NCBI GenBank assembly: GCA_003614735.1 | Contig: KZ992430.1 | Location: 19,763-83,762 of the forward strand | Direction: 5' to 3' | Length of the DNA: 64,000 nucleotides | Source of the DNA: Thamnocephalis sphaerospora | Lineage: Eukaryota > Zoopagomycota > Zoopagomycetes > Zoopagales > Sigmoideomycetaceae | Made by a program: the position numbers and the translations under genes | In this document: positions 1-11,567 of the stretch, piece after piece | Layout of the letters: each line of letters starts with the position of its first letter | How positions within the stretch are numbered: the first letter of the stretch is position 1 | Notes under the pieces: model-generated | What the model was told of the DNA's origin: nothing | What the model saw: only the letters and a program-made list of their open reading frames with translations | Database searches by the model: none

Positions 1-3000
1 GGGATTCGGCTCTGGAGGCAGTGCTGCTGTCGACTCGACCGTCTCCGGGGATTCCTCTCCTGTCGCCACTTCGCGGCGCTTGGTCGAGCGGCGCTGGACA
101 GCTGACCAGTCGCTATCACGCTGTTTTGGAAAAAACACCTACCGCATGCAACGAAATGCATTAAACGGTTGCATCACCAGCTCTATGCCAGCACCGCTTA
201 CCTCGACGGCCAACAGTGGGTGGCGCTGCCACACTTTGGTGAATTTGCGCGTACACCGAATGATAAACTCGGCGATCGCCTGGTAGGAGGGGTGCTGCGG
301 CAGTGTCGACAGTGTGTCCAACACACGGTCAAACAGCTGTAGAATGGTGAGCTGTTTGTACAACATGGTTAGCTGGCCACGCCATATCGTTCGGCGCTAC
401 GCGATTCCTACGCGTCACCTTGTAGAAAAGCCACTCGGCCTGGCATCCAACAAACAGCCGATGGAACATGCTGACAATGTGCTTCACCGTGCGCACATCC
501 AGCTGTGCAATCTGATCCAGCAGTCGGCAGTACATCTCCACAACAGACTCCCTGGCAAACCTCTGTTACGCCGCGATCTGTAGAGTTAGCAGAGCTGTGC
601 ATGATGCGTGATAGAGCGTAGCTGTAACAATCACCATTTGAAATTGACGAAAATCAAACTTTTGCTCGACGTTTCTGTCTGCTATTGCCTGGGCCATCTC
701 TTCATCTTCGTTCTCGTCCTCGTCCTCACCCTCCTCACCGTCAAGCTCAGCCTTGTGTGCTGATTCGTCCATCTCTTCGCCATCCTCTTCTTTCTTGCCC
801 GCTACACACAGCCATATTCTCAGTTGGTCTACATGCCATATTGCAGCAATCAACGTGGCCTCGGTGTTTACCCACCACGCTGTGTTCGACGCCGCTTGCG
901 GCCGCCTGCTCGACGTCGCCGTACGAAAAGATACGACTGCTCCTCCGCGTATTGCTCAAGCATCCTTAGCTGCAAGTGCACCATGGTGGCCAGCTCAACC
1001 AGATATCTATGTGCGCAAGTAGCGTGCATGCAAGTAAGCGACTGTCGCACGTCGACTTTCATGGTGTAAAGCATGCACGCACTGAGGCCGCTGAGAACCG
1101 GACGATTGGCACAGCTGTGCAGCCAAATCAATGATGACTCTTTCGTAGAAAATGCTTCCTCGTAGACTGTTGCCTATCTGGCGGTATTCGTCATTCGAAG
1201 ACTGCACCATCACCTGAATCGCACGGAGCTAGCGTACAGCCATGCGCATGTGCCGTCGTCAGCGCTATCCATCGATAACCCGACAATGTTAAACGTGCAC
1301 CATACTCACCGTTTGATGAAAAGCGGAAACAGGATGCACCAGTGGATCTAGCAGCTACCAGGTTGGAAAGCCATGCGCAAAGCACGAACAGTCAGTCGGC
1401 GAGTAGCGATACAATAATGCGCCTACACCGCCCATGCTACTAACCTTGTCGTCACGACATTGGTGAATGCGCTTGACAATAGACAGAACGGTGCGAAGGC
1501 TAAGCGCCTCTGCAATGTATCCAAAGCTATTGTCATTCTCGGAATTTAGCACGCTCTATGGTTGGTGAGCATGGAAAGGGCAGTCGAGCACCTTTTACAG
1601 CATCACACACCTCGTCTAGCGCCAGGAAATACTCGAGAAAGAAAGCAATATTCGCATAAAACCGGTCTCGGTCGCCTTCGAGAATGTCGGTCCGATCGCC
1701 TTCGATGGCTCGGCGAACGTTCACCAGCATTGCTATTCCAGTCGTCAAAGATTAGATTTTGACCCGCTCATACGTAGTCGCTGCTTTCCGCCAGCGCGAA
1801 CGTACGATTAAAGCAGCTTTTAAGATAAACGCTAGCCGTGTTGCCCAAATATTCTGCACGCTCGCGCGAGAGCGGATGATACTCTGGACGAAACACCTGA
1901 TCATTGTAGGTGCATGTCAGAGCGCATGCTGGCGTGCGTGCGTTGCGCGGCGCGCTAAAGTGTGCTATTTCGTCTCACCGTTTTCTTGCCCCGATGTGTC
2001 TTTGGCTTCTTGACTTGACTCATAGTCTCGTGGAACGACAGATGTGGCGTAAACTGTCGCAACAGCGCGTATCGTGTGCCATCCTAGGTCGATATGATGT
2101 GGTAGCATTTGGTTAATCATTGCCCAGTGTTATACCAGCACAACCGCAAAGTCTACCCACCGGAAGACACTCGTCCAGTGCGCCGCCAAACCGCGAATGC
2201 CTTGATGGCTCTCGATGGCGTCGACGCTTGCGTGCTATCTCCTCCTCGCGCAACACGGCGCGCAGTGCATTTTCTCGGTGTGCCTCCGGGTTCACCAGCT
2301 GCTTGGGCGTTACGCGCGCAAACAGATACTGGAAGATCTCCAGGACAACAAGCGACCAGGCGGAAAATTCCTGCTGCTCCACAGACGAAGCCATGACAAG
2401 AAAGAGCCGGGCAAATTGCAGCCGGTGTAGCTCGCAAACTAGCCTGTCCTATACGTTTACACTCTGCATAAGGAACTGTCGGCCAAGCGGCATTTAGACG
2501 ACCGCGTGTAGCTTACGTGCATATCGGCAAATTTGGCCATTTCAGCGGATGTATCCTGCGACGTAAAGGGATCCTGAATCGCCAATAGATTGCGCACCAG
2601 CGTGATAAGCAGTCGAATCAACGCATGCTGTCGCTGTGAGCGTTTTCTGCAAGTAGTGACGATATGTCAGCAACAAACTATGCACCCGTGCTAGACGGCT
2701 AGTCACTGCATGCACGATCCTACCGGTATTCTACTGCTAGCCAGCGCGTCAGGATAGACCACAGCGCTGCAAGGACATCTTTGCGCAGAAATGCGTACTT
2801 GTACTCCCATAGCAACTTTAGTCGCTGTGCGCGGTTAGGCGTCTGCGGTTCCAGCGGCCATGTCATGGGCACCAGCAGCTCAACTGAAACAGCGTGCAGA
2901 TGTTTTCGTAAGCGTTGGCTCTGTGCGCGTCGTCTCGCACTCCTACAGCAGAAAGAAAGCACCACGCCACGTACTGCATGCGGCGCAAATCAGCTCTTCA

Positions 3001-3328
3001 TCTTCGGTGTTGCCCCGACAGGTGAGCAGTAGAATCGGCAGCAGGTCGCCGTTCAAAACGTTTGACTCTCCCAGCACACGCAGCACAGGCTTGTCCTCGC
3101 TGTTGTCGTCGACGCGAAGATACCGCTTAAGGTCCCGCAGACAGTCTGCGCGCAAATAGACACCGCGGGTCAGCCAGCGGTCGCGCCGGCGCCTGCGCCC
3201 GGGCCCGACCTACCAAGGCATTCGTCACCCAGCACGTAGCGCGCCTCTTCGCCGCTCTCCGGCGTGCCTTCGAAGCCGCCCAGCGACGAGCAAATGTTGA
3301 GCAGGCGCTCGCTAATGGGCAAATCCAT
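1..3328 (-). CDS. TOF1: Timeless/Tof1/Swi1 fork-protection protein (3' end off window)
   Basis: This is the large subunit of the replication fork protection complex, which partners Tipin/Csm3 at stalled forks. The ATG at 3328 gives MDLPISERLLNICSSLGG, and joining exons by splice signals yields the family hallmarks in order: YVLGDECL/DCLRDLKRYLRVDD across the first intron, CIELLVPMTWPLE, a LVRNLLAIQDPF segment, LHRLQFARLFLVMASS, VFRPEYHPLSRERAEYL, and near 400-650 the FDFRQFQ and QLDVRTVKHIVSMFHRLF block. Exons I could fix are 3214-3328, 2975-3145, 2724-2883, 2517-2646, 2161-2448, 1979-2083, 1806-1896, 1611-1732 and 1445-1555; more exons follow down to base 1. An acidic stretch near 690-780 and a last visible exon rich in Arg and Glu fit the disordered C-terminal half. 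Introns are 55-110 nt. The stop codon lies beyond the window, so the protein is partial. Family assignment is firm; exon edges below 1445 are approximate. Confidence 0.87.
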
Positions 3329-4939
3329 GACGCTGAAAGGCGGAATAACGCGCTCACGCGCCACGCCGCAAAACGCGTCTCCAATTATTGTATATGTCTA
3401 ATTTTAGATATGATGTGGACTGCAGTTAACACTATTGCAGGACCACTATCTGCACCATCTGTGTCAGCAGAGTCAAACGAGCGCCGCTACGCCAGGGTGC
3501 GCAGCGTGGGCATTGTCATCCGACGAGAGACATGGCTGGTTTCACGCGAACTGCGGCGTGCTTGGCTATTTGTCAGTAACGCCGACAATATGTCTCGGGC
3601 TGTGCGTGACGCACACGCGCACAGCGCTGCTTCCCTACTCATTAATCTCATCGAGTGAGTGTGCCGGTGTATTATTGCCGTTGTCAGACCATCAATGTCG
3701 CGCATAGGAGGCGCGTTAGTGGGCGGCCACCAGACCATCAGCGTCAGTCACCGTCATTGCCGCACCGCTCGCAAAGCGAAACGAACGAGGCCGAGCAGGA
3801 AAGAGCCAAGCGACGTTGCCCAGCTACGCAATCCCACCAGCACCCGATGACGCTGGGAAAATCGAATGGTGTGGTAAGACGCTCGCGCACTTATCACTGC
3901 TTCATCATTGGCCATCATTGGCCGCCTCCGACCTATATCACGTCCGCCATGCCCGGTCGCTCGCGCGCCTAGGTGCCCTGCTTCGCCTCTTTCTCCCCAA
4001 CGTCTACGCCGAAACGCTTGGGCTGTTTCTTGCAAGCCGCACTGTTGTCCCAGTTGCCTCTGCTACCCGGCTACCGGGCTTCCCCCACGTCCAGGCCTCG
4101 TCCACACATCAAAGGTCAGTCTCTTGGCGCTCTGCGACGGTGCTGTCGAGCCGCGCGACTTCACGTGCTATTCATGCTGCATCGAAACAGCTAACCGAAC
4201 GCGCGGTTGGCCCTCCCCCATTTGTGCTGCTGGCCGTTTGTACGCCGGTGTGTCTCATCTTGCACGCGCGCCTCCTTCCTTGGCTCCCGTTTTGTCATCC
4301 TCAGCACGAAGCGGCATAGCGCGTGAACGCGCGGCGACTCTCGCCACCCCAACCATCCGCTAATTCGGTACGTGGGCTCTGCGAGGCGAGCGTAGACCGT
4401 GCAGCGCGCGGGTGCGCAAGGCAGGGCAAGCGCACCCCATGACCTTTCCAAACGCTTGGGTGGAGGGCTCCCATGTTGTACGCACAGGCCAACCTCACTG
4501 TGCTCCCTCCCGATTTGCTGTTGTACTCGGACACGGATGCATGGGCGTACGGCACACCGGGTGGTCGTTGGCTATAGCAGCGAGAACCGACGCACACTTG
4601 CGTCAGTGTGTGGCGTGGCAAACTTTATTGCCCTGTCGTCACCAGCCACTCGGTTCTTGCACGCACTTGGCCATTTCAGTCCGTGCTGCATCCGCCGCTT
4701 TGGTTGGCGCCATGTTCGGCTGACTTTGGACTGGTCCTTGCCATCGATCGTCTTGTGTCGTTTTGCTAGACGTGCACCCCGGCCAGAACAGCGCGCGAGA
4801 CCTCCCGCGCGCCTCCATTTGTGCAACAAGACTGTCCTCCTTGACTCACTCGCATACACGTTCTTTCTTCTCGCTTGCACGTTTGCCTGCCCGTTCTTTC
4901 GTTGGTTGCTTCGTCGCTGTGCGTGTCTCCGTCTCCAAT
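3329..4939. promoter_or_regulatory. Divergent Timeless/medA upstream region with a long pyrimidine-rich leader
   Basis: About 1.6 kb separates the divergent start codons of the Timeless gene and the medA-like gene. No open frame here resembles a known family, although several frames stay open by chance (for example 3816-4319 and 4399-5001 on +). The right half, from about 4200, is rich in C and T on the + strand with many short ATG frames, as expected for a long 5' leader with upstream ORFs. I infer a shared promoter plus a long medA leader; no TATA or other operator stands out. Confidence 0.4.
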
Positions 4940-7492
4940 ATGCGCGCCATCCGCCCCGCCTCCCACGACGTGGTGCTAACCAGATGTCCGCGTCCGCATA
5001 AAGGCAGGAATATGGACACTGTCCAGCCAGACCGCCGCGAGCCCACGCTGGCCGCTACCGCCCCGACCACCATTATCGCTGCTACAAACACACCACCAGA
5101 CACTGATCCTGCTCACTCTTCGCCGCTGAACGCCGCATCGTCGCCCGTCACGCCTCCGACATTGGCCGATCCGCTCAAGAACTCGCCCGGTGAACACGCA
5201 CGCTCATCTACAGACCAGTCGATAGGCGCAGGTGTGCAACCAACCCCTGTTGCAGCCGATCTATCGTCAGCCTTTGTCAGCTCCCACAAGGCGCTTACCG
5301 AACAGGTGCTACAGGACAGCTCACTGCTACTGCCGCCGTTTCCCGACTCGATTGCCGCCTTTGTCGCTGGACCAACCGATACAACGGTAAACGCCCTTGG
5401 CGACAAGACACTCCAATCAACCGCGGACGCCATCTCATCGGACAACTCTTCGTCACCGCCCACCAACCTTGCTGCGCTAGCCAACACCGCAGACCTGGCT
5501 GTGCCACCCACACCCAACTCTCCCACGCAGGCGCACAACCGACGTGACGAACGTCTGGCCTCGCTGACTTCTGTCGGTGAAGTTGGCGATCCTGCATCTG
5601 CTCTGCCGGTAGTCTCCTCGCCCACCTACGCCTTTGATCCCGACACTGCCGGCCTGATGACGCTGGGCAATCCATCGTCGGTATGCAATCCACTGGCTGC
5701 TCAGCAGCTGGCTGTGCCGCCCGACGTGACATCTGCGCAAGACATGAACCCCAGCTCTGCGGCATCCTCTTACGCCATGGCTGCGGCAGCTGCGGCAGCT
5801 GCCGCTGCGTCGGCTGCTCCGGCCTTGGCGCATACCTCCTACGCACCAACCCTGTCCACCGCTCTGGACGGTGTCAGCAACGCCAACCAGTCCATGGGCG
5901 GTTATCCGATGCTGGCTGCCAAGACAGAGTTGCGCATTATTGGCAATTTGGAAGCCATGCTCTATGAATGGTAAGTTTTTCTATTCTGGCACTTGCGCAG
6001 CGCACCAGTTGCCACCAAGCGTACGTTACTAACGTTTCCTCGGCGGTGCTTAGGACGCTGGAGGAGCGTCAGGATCGCAGACGCCTTGTGGAGTTTTCGC
6101 CACAGCGCACTGGCAATGTCATCACCTGCTCCTTCCATCCCGTGTCACCCGGCGATCACAAGCCACCCAACATTGTTGTTTCTTGCATCTTTTGGGAGGA
6201 GCGCGGAGACTGCTTTATCACCAGTGTCGACTGCATTCACCTGCTCGAGTCTTTGATCGGCGTGCGCTTCCAAGTCGAGGAGAAGAACCGTATTCGGAGG
6301 AATTTGGAGGGTTTTCGGCCCATTACTGTGTCGAAATGCAAGCCAGAAACTGCAGAGTTCTTCAAGCTCATCATGTCCTTCCCAAATCCCAAGCCAAGGA
6401 ATATTGAAAAGGATGTCAAGGTTTTCCAGTGGGGCACACTGACGCAGGCCTTGCGCAAAATTATCAACAAATACGTAAGTGCACGGCGGGCATGTGCAGA
6501 CGCTAGCACTCTACGCGTGTGTAAGCCGGATCTAATGGTACCTACCGCATACCCAGCAACCGGCATTCAGCACCTCGGCTGCTATCGAGCTGGGCGCCAT
6601 GCAGCGAGGAGGGCTGATGCTTTCCTCGCCCATGGGCAATACGCTGGGTGGTCTGACCAGTCACGGCATGGCTACCGAACGGCAGCATCGTCATGGTAGG
6701 TTGATCAGATAGTGGATGATATGATTCGATTCGCTAATTTTGATTGGTTTCGCAGCCTTCCACCCTTACCCCATGTCGCGACGCTATTCGCAGCCAGTTG
6801 GCAGTATTTCGGCGCACGATAGCTCGGGTATTGGCAATACGGTGAATTCGTATGCATCGCGCTTGAATCCCACCATGGGTGGGCTCTCTGGAAACATTGT
6901 CCGCACCAACGGCATGCTGGATATGAGCGGTCTGACAAAGGACGAGCTGCCGACATTTGGCGTTGATTTGAACCTAATGCAGCAGCAACAGCAGCAGCAG
7001 CAGCAGCAACATGCAGCGGCGGTGGCGGCCGCAGCAGCAGCACCGCAATCGACGGCGTTTGGCGGACCTGGCGACGTAGTGGATCTTCCCGGTGGTGCTG
7101 CAGACATCCTGTCGACCCCTTATACCGGATATCCGACTGACTCGGCGTCATCGCAAGCAGTTGCTACAGCTGGAAACGCGCTCTTTGGCTGGCCTGCTGC
7201 CATGGAGGGGTTCGCGCCATCACTGGGGATCTCAGCTGATGCTCAGCAGCAGCTACGCCAAGCGAGTCTGGCGGCACGGCGGCACTCGGTTGCAGACCCT
7301 TATAGTTTGCGACAGGCCAGCCAGCTGTTCGACTTTGCGTCGTGCGGCGGCGACCAGGCCGCCAACGGCTTGGCACAGGCTCAGGATAATGCCGGCCTGC
7401 ACCGCCTAGGTAATCGTGATGTGTCGCGCGAAACCAAGCAGGAGCACATGGACTTTGGCTCGCCTTCCGCCGGTCTGAATGCTTTCCCCTAG
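4940..7492 (+). CDS. medA: MedA/Med1/Acr1-like developmental transcriptional regulator
   Basis: Four exons: 4940-5970, 6054-6474, 6557-6695, 6756-7492. Exon 1 encodes a Ser/Thr/Pro/Ala-rich low-complexity region with an Ala run near 5776-5820. The end of exon 1 plus exon 2 encode the conserved core, which runs through RRRLVEFSPQRTGNVITC, VSCIFWEERGDCFITSVD, RIRRNLEGFRPITVSKCK and NPKPRNIEKDVKVFQWGT. From memory this matches the domain of fungal Medusa-type regulators (Aspergillus MedA, Ustilago Med1, Magnaporthe Acr1; the domain is listed as DUF7082), nuclear proteins that control sporulation and morphogenesis. The last exon is low-complexity, with about ten glutamines at 6980-7009 followed by an Ala run, typical of activation regions. 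The first in-frame ATG is 4940; a second at 5012 is equally plausible and would remove 24 residues. DNA binding has not been shown for the domain, so the exact mechanism is open. Confidence 0.75.
6980..7009 (+). repeat. CAG/CAA tract coding for polyglutamine in the medA-like gene
   Basis: Ten consecutive Gln codons, mostly CAG with two interrupting CAA, followed by alternating Ala and Val codons. It is in frame within the last medA exon and is likely to vary in length between strains. Confidence 0.9.
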
Positions 7493-7877
7493 TTTTCACG
7501 CGTCTGATGCGTTGCTTTATCCCGCAGCGGCACTGCATGTCCGTGTACGCGTCTTGATTTCCGCCGCCAGATCTCTATTCCTCTTCGTTTCCATATCCAT
7601 TACTCGCTCTTTGCACTCCTCTGTACACTGGCTTTCACACATTGTTGCATTCGCTCACGCTCAGTCAGACCGCCGTTCATTCATTGCGACCCGTGGTAGA
7701 TGGCACCCATCATTGAGTGGCACCTCTACTGCACTCTGTCAAATTGCCTCAATCTTGCGCTATATTGGCTGTTACCATGTTCATGCACTCTGCTTTGGCC
7801 GTACTATGCGATAAATGAAAGAACATGCATTGCTACGCCTGCCTGTTGTCGTTCATAATGTACGCCTGGATATCGCA
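7493..7877. other. Convergent 3' flanks of medA-like gene and HisRS
   Basis: 385 bp between the two stop codons. The left part is C/T-rich on + and carries no conserved frame. No exact AATAAA is visible for medA; the closest is a GATAAATG near 7810. I see only 3' untranslated sequence here. Confidence 0.5.
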
Positions 7878-9715
7878 TCACCGGTGATCCGATAGGATGC
7901 GAGCCAGCACCTGTGTCATGTCTTCACGCGTGCAGGTAATCTGCTGGCGCGATGCCAAGTGGCGAACAATCACCTGTCCGGCTGCAATCTCATCACCGCC
8001 AATAAGCACCGCCACTGTTGCCGACGCATCTGCGTCTGCTGCAGCAAGAAGTCGACCTAGGCGCTGTACTTTGCCTGATGTGTGATGTAGCTGCACACAG
8101 CGGTAGCCAGCAGCGCGGATACCATCGGCAACCGTCTGTGCTGCAGCGTGTACGGCAGCATCACGCTCGAGCGGCGATGCTGCCGAGTCATCTGCCTTCA
8201 GCTGCTCTAAAACACTAATCACGGCAACGGTTGGAGCAGTGCTGACTGTACACGTATCAGATGGCAGCAATAATGCGAGTCGATCCACACCGGCTGCCCA
8301 ACTGTGGGTAGACATATTAGCAACGAATACCATTCCCGCCCCTCTACTGTGCTCACCCGACTGCTGGTGCGGTGCGATGGCCGTCAAGTGTTTGGACGAG
8401 GCTGTCGTAGCGGCCACCAGCAAGAATGGTGTCTTGTGAGGCACCAAGCTGCTCATCCATATACTTGATCTCCCATACTGTGTCGTTGTAATAGTCGAGT
8501 CCGCGTACCAGACGCCAGTTGACGTGATATGGAATGTCCACCGCATCCAGCATGCCACAGACAAATGCAAAGCGATTTTTGGAGTCCTCCGTCAAATGGT
8601 CCAACAAACGTGGCGCATTCTGAACCGCATGCTGATCCTCGGGTGCCTTAGAGTCCAAGACTCGCAGCGGATTCTCGTGCATTCTGCGCTGGCTGTCCGC
8701 AGAAAGCCGGTCGTGTACTCCCAGCAGATACTCGTGTAGCTGTAAGCGATACTGTGCTCGGTCGCTGGCCGTTCCAATAGAGTTGATCTCCAGCTAACCG
8801 CCCAATATGCACGAGTGACCGTTAACCACCACCTAGCCAGTACTGCGGATCGCGCAATACCCTACCTGAGCCGACTTGGACAGTCCAAGATGTTGGATAA
8901 ACGACCAGCCCATGCGAATCAACTCTACATCTGCTGTTGGATGATTGTGGCCCAGCATCTCCACGCCAAACTGCTCAAACTGATTCGGTCCGACAGTAGA
9001 CCGGACCGTTATGCCAATGTAAGCGATCAGTACATGTGTACTTCAAACTATTGCGCCTTACTTGGCGCAACCGGCCCTTCTGCGGGCGTTCACGGCGAAA
9101 CATGGGTCCGTTGTAGAAAAGACGTCGTGGCTTTCCATCCAGCTGCTGCGAAGTGAGCAGAGCTCGCACTACACCTGCTCTGACCGCACATGTGCCATCG
9201 TTAGATAAACGCAGCCATGATATACACCTTGCACCTATACGCCTGCCGACCTGCAGTGCCCTCTGGCCGAAGGGTCAACATGTCGTCGCCACGATCGACA
9301 AACTTGTACAGTTCCTTGCCCACCACATCGGTGTCTGCGCCAAGTGAACGCTCAAACACAGACGCGTGCTCCAGTACAGGCGTCGACACCTGAGTGCACG
9401 TCGTGTAATTCCGCCCGTCAGTCTTCCGCCAGCATTCCCTAGCGCCAGGAATGCACGGCCACGCACCTCGGAAAAGCCGTGGCACTCTGCAATCTTGCGC
9501 GCTTGCTCGGTCACATATCGGTACACTGAAGACTCGGGTGCAAAGCGGTCGCGCATACCGCGAACCGGCCGACAGTGGGTGGCATTACGAGCAGACGCTG
9601 TAAAGGCACGCACAGACTCGCACCCAACCGCATGCGTGCCGGGTGCACTCAACAAGCAGGGGAATCGTCGTAGCATGACGAAGAAGAGTCGGAGCAAATA
9701 CGCGCTCGGAGCCAT
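7878..9715 (-). CDS. HTS1: Histidyl-tRNA synthetase, probably dual cytosolic/mitochondrial
   Basis: Class II HisRS, which charges tRNA-His. Six exons: 9477-9715, 9251-9389, 9062-9174, 8866-8979, 8357-8793, 7878-8301 (all complement). After splicing the family landmarks appear in order: the [13 protein letters not shown] start of the catalytic core, LRPEGT, motif 2 [14 protein letters not shown]-type (here [19 protein letters not shown]) followed by [19 protein letters not shown], the histidine-specific [23 protein letters not shown], and motif 3 [11 protein letters not shown], then an anticodon-binding domain ending near 7880. The first ATG at 9715 adds about 48 residues that are hydrophobic and Arg-rich without acidic residues ([18 protein letters not shown]), a good mitochondrial presequence; a second ATG lies 13 codons downstream. 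Known yeast HTS1 makes both isoforms from one gene through alternative starts, and I infer the same here. The gene begins 47 bp after the SNAPC3-like stop codon on the same strand. Confidence 0.95.
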
Positions 9716-9762
9716 CGGCGCATTGCACTGCCATCCGATTTATTCTCTGTTCCCCATCCGAT

Positions 9763-11390
9763 TCACGCGTCTTCACCACCACCCTCCTCTGCAGTGACGC
9801 GCGTAGACGCGTACGGGTACTCTCGAATCGTGCGAAGCGGCTGGCCGGATGCGCTCCGTGTGAACATTGCATGACATCCACTACATAGAAAGCAAGGTGT
9901 ATCGCCGCTGTGCACATCGTCGACAACGACCACTCTGTCGCCGCAGCACACTAATGTAAGCGGGCAGTCAACTTGTGCAATCCCTGCAGACTTACTCGGC
10001 CGGGTAAATGGTGCACATTCTACACTTTGCCCGGAGGATCTTGCTACGGAAAATAGTCCGCGGATATACAGACGCAGGCAGCTCTGTGGGCGCACCAAAG
10101 AGTCTGTGCCAGCCGTCTGTTAGTGTCACCACAGCTTGTGTCTATACATTCCTACCTATGCTTACCTCACATCCTTGAACATGAATATATGTGTGCAGTT
10201 GGGGCCATGGCTAAGGATATTTGCTTTGCCTATGCAGATATCCATGCCCACCAGCAAGTCATTCAGACTGCACAGTCGGGGCGGGTCTGTCTCCATCTCT
10301 GGTGTTCTCTTCATCAACCAGTCCAGTACACGCCTAGTTGCTGATGTGAGCCAGGCAGCCAGCATAGTCCATTTGCAGCTGTTGCGCTCACCGTCCATGC
10401 GTTACCGACAGCTCGCTGTCCGGATCTACGTAAACGCTACGACCGATGCAGCAGAAGCCGCCGCCAACGCCACCAGTCGACTCGCCACCCGCCGAGCCCA
10501 GATGGCACTCGATGTGTTTGAAAAGTTCACGCACACTGTGCGATGACAACAGTTCAACTTCCTCCGTCCGAGGATACGGCTTGTCTGCACTAAAGAATGC
10601 CGCCACTACAATCGCCTCTGGTGTCTGTCCACGTGCCGGCGCTGCCCGCTGAGGTGTCTACGATTGCAAGTGAGCCGATTAGCCAAGATGGCCAGTATCG
10701 TGTACGTTGACACACGTACCGTCTCTTCACTGAGATAGTTGATATCGGGACGTCGGCGTAGCGGCACTGTAATCCGCTCTGTCTGTCTGGCCATGCACGC
10801 GTATTAGCGCAAATCAACAGGCGCCTATGCTATCCATGGCGCGTCACCTACTGTAGCGTGCCCAGTTGCGATTGCTCCAATATGCTGGCAGTTGCCCGTA
10901 CTTGTGCTGCTAGCGTTGTTCGCGCCCGCTTGGCTCGACCAACAGGCTGACCGTCATCTTGAATTGTATCCAGCGCTTTAGCACAAAGCTAAACATAGCA
11001 CGCGTGATAACATACCGTCACTCGGCTCATTTGGCGCTGCAGACGTCTGCCATTCTACCGCCGCGTCTGGTCCCGTAAGCTGCCGGGCCTCCTCGAAATG
11101 CTGTCGCAACAACACCAGCAGGCTAGTATTGGAAAAGTACTGCTTCACCGTGGCAGCATAGCCCTTTGTCCTGTCGTCACCAGGTTTAGCAGTGTGCGCT
11201 TTACGTTGGCAATGCCGTCCTCCACCTACTTGCATCGCCTGGCTTGCCGCTGGCGCTCTTGCGTAGACCGATCGCTCGACGCCACTAGCGCGTCAAACTC
11301 GTGCAGCGCATCGCAGAATGTGGCGCAGAGTGTGCCTGGCCGCACGACAGTGCTGCTATCGGCAGGCAAAGAAGCGTGGTATGGCGACAT
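9763..11390 (-). CDS. SNAPC3: SNAPC3/SNAP50-like snRNA-activating protein complex subunit
   Basis: SNAPC3 is the zinc-binding, DNA-contacting subunit of the factor that recruits Pol II and Pol III to snRNA promoters. ATG at 11390; exon 1 is about 11230-11390, followed by several short introns. The N-terminal half (FCDALHEFDALVAS, KQYFSNTSLLVLLRQHFEEA) is not recognisable. The C-terminal half matches the SNAP50 zinc domain from memory: EVELLSSHSVRELFKHIECHL (strand and helix that open the domain), a LCSLNDLLVGMDICIG segment, CTHIFMFKDVR, KCRMCTIYPAE, and the ending DTPCFLCSGCHAMFT then REYPYAS. The order of the Cys and His residues and the closing YPY motif are the main support. The intron ending GCGACAG near 9948 was chosen because it restores the KCRMC-to-PCFLC frame. 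Stop at 9763-9765, just 47 bp before the HisRS ATG. Confidence 0.75.
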
Positions 11391-11567
11391 GCCTTGTCGT
11401 CAGGCAAAGATGGTATGATGCGTCGCCGCATAATCACATGTTGACGTCCATGCACTGTCCAATCGCCCCAACCGCAACAACATTAATACACGTCGCTGCC
11501 CAGAGTTCCGACCGCTGCCGACGACTGCCACCACTCTTCCACTGTTGCTCTCCCAACCGGCTTCAAC

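Noticed and set aside
2449-2516. Shorter Timeless intron ending at the first AG (TTATGCAG)
   Set aside because: That acceptor meets a stop codon within a few codons; the next one (GTATAG) gives the conserved DRLVCELHRLQFARLF join.
4399-5001. 200-codon + frame upstream of the medA-like gene
   Set aside because: Cys/Arg/His-rich translation of a pyrimidine-rich leader; no domain and no splice support. Treated as leader sequence.
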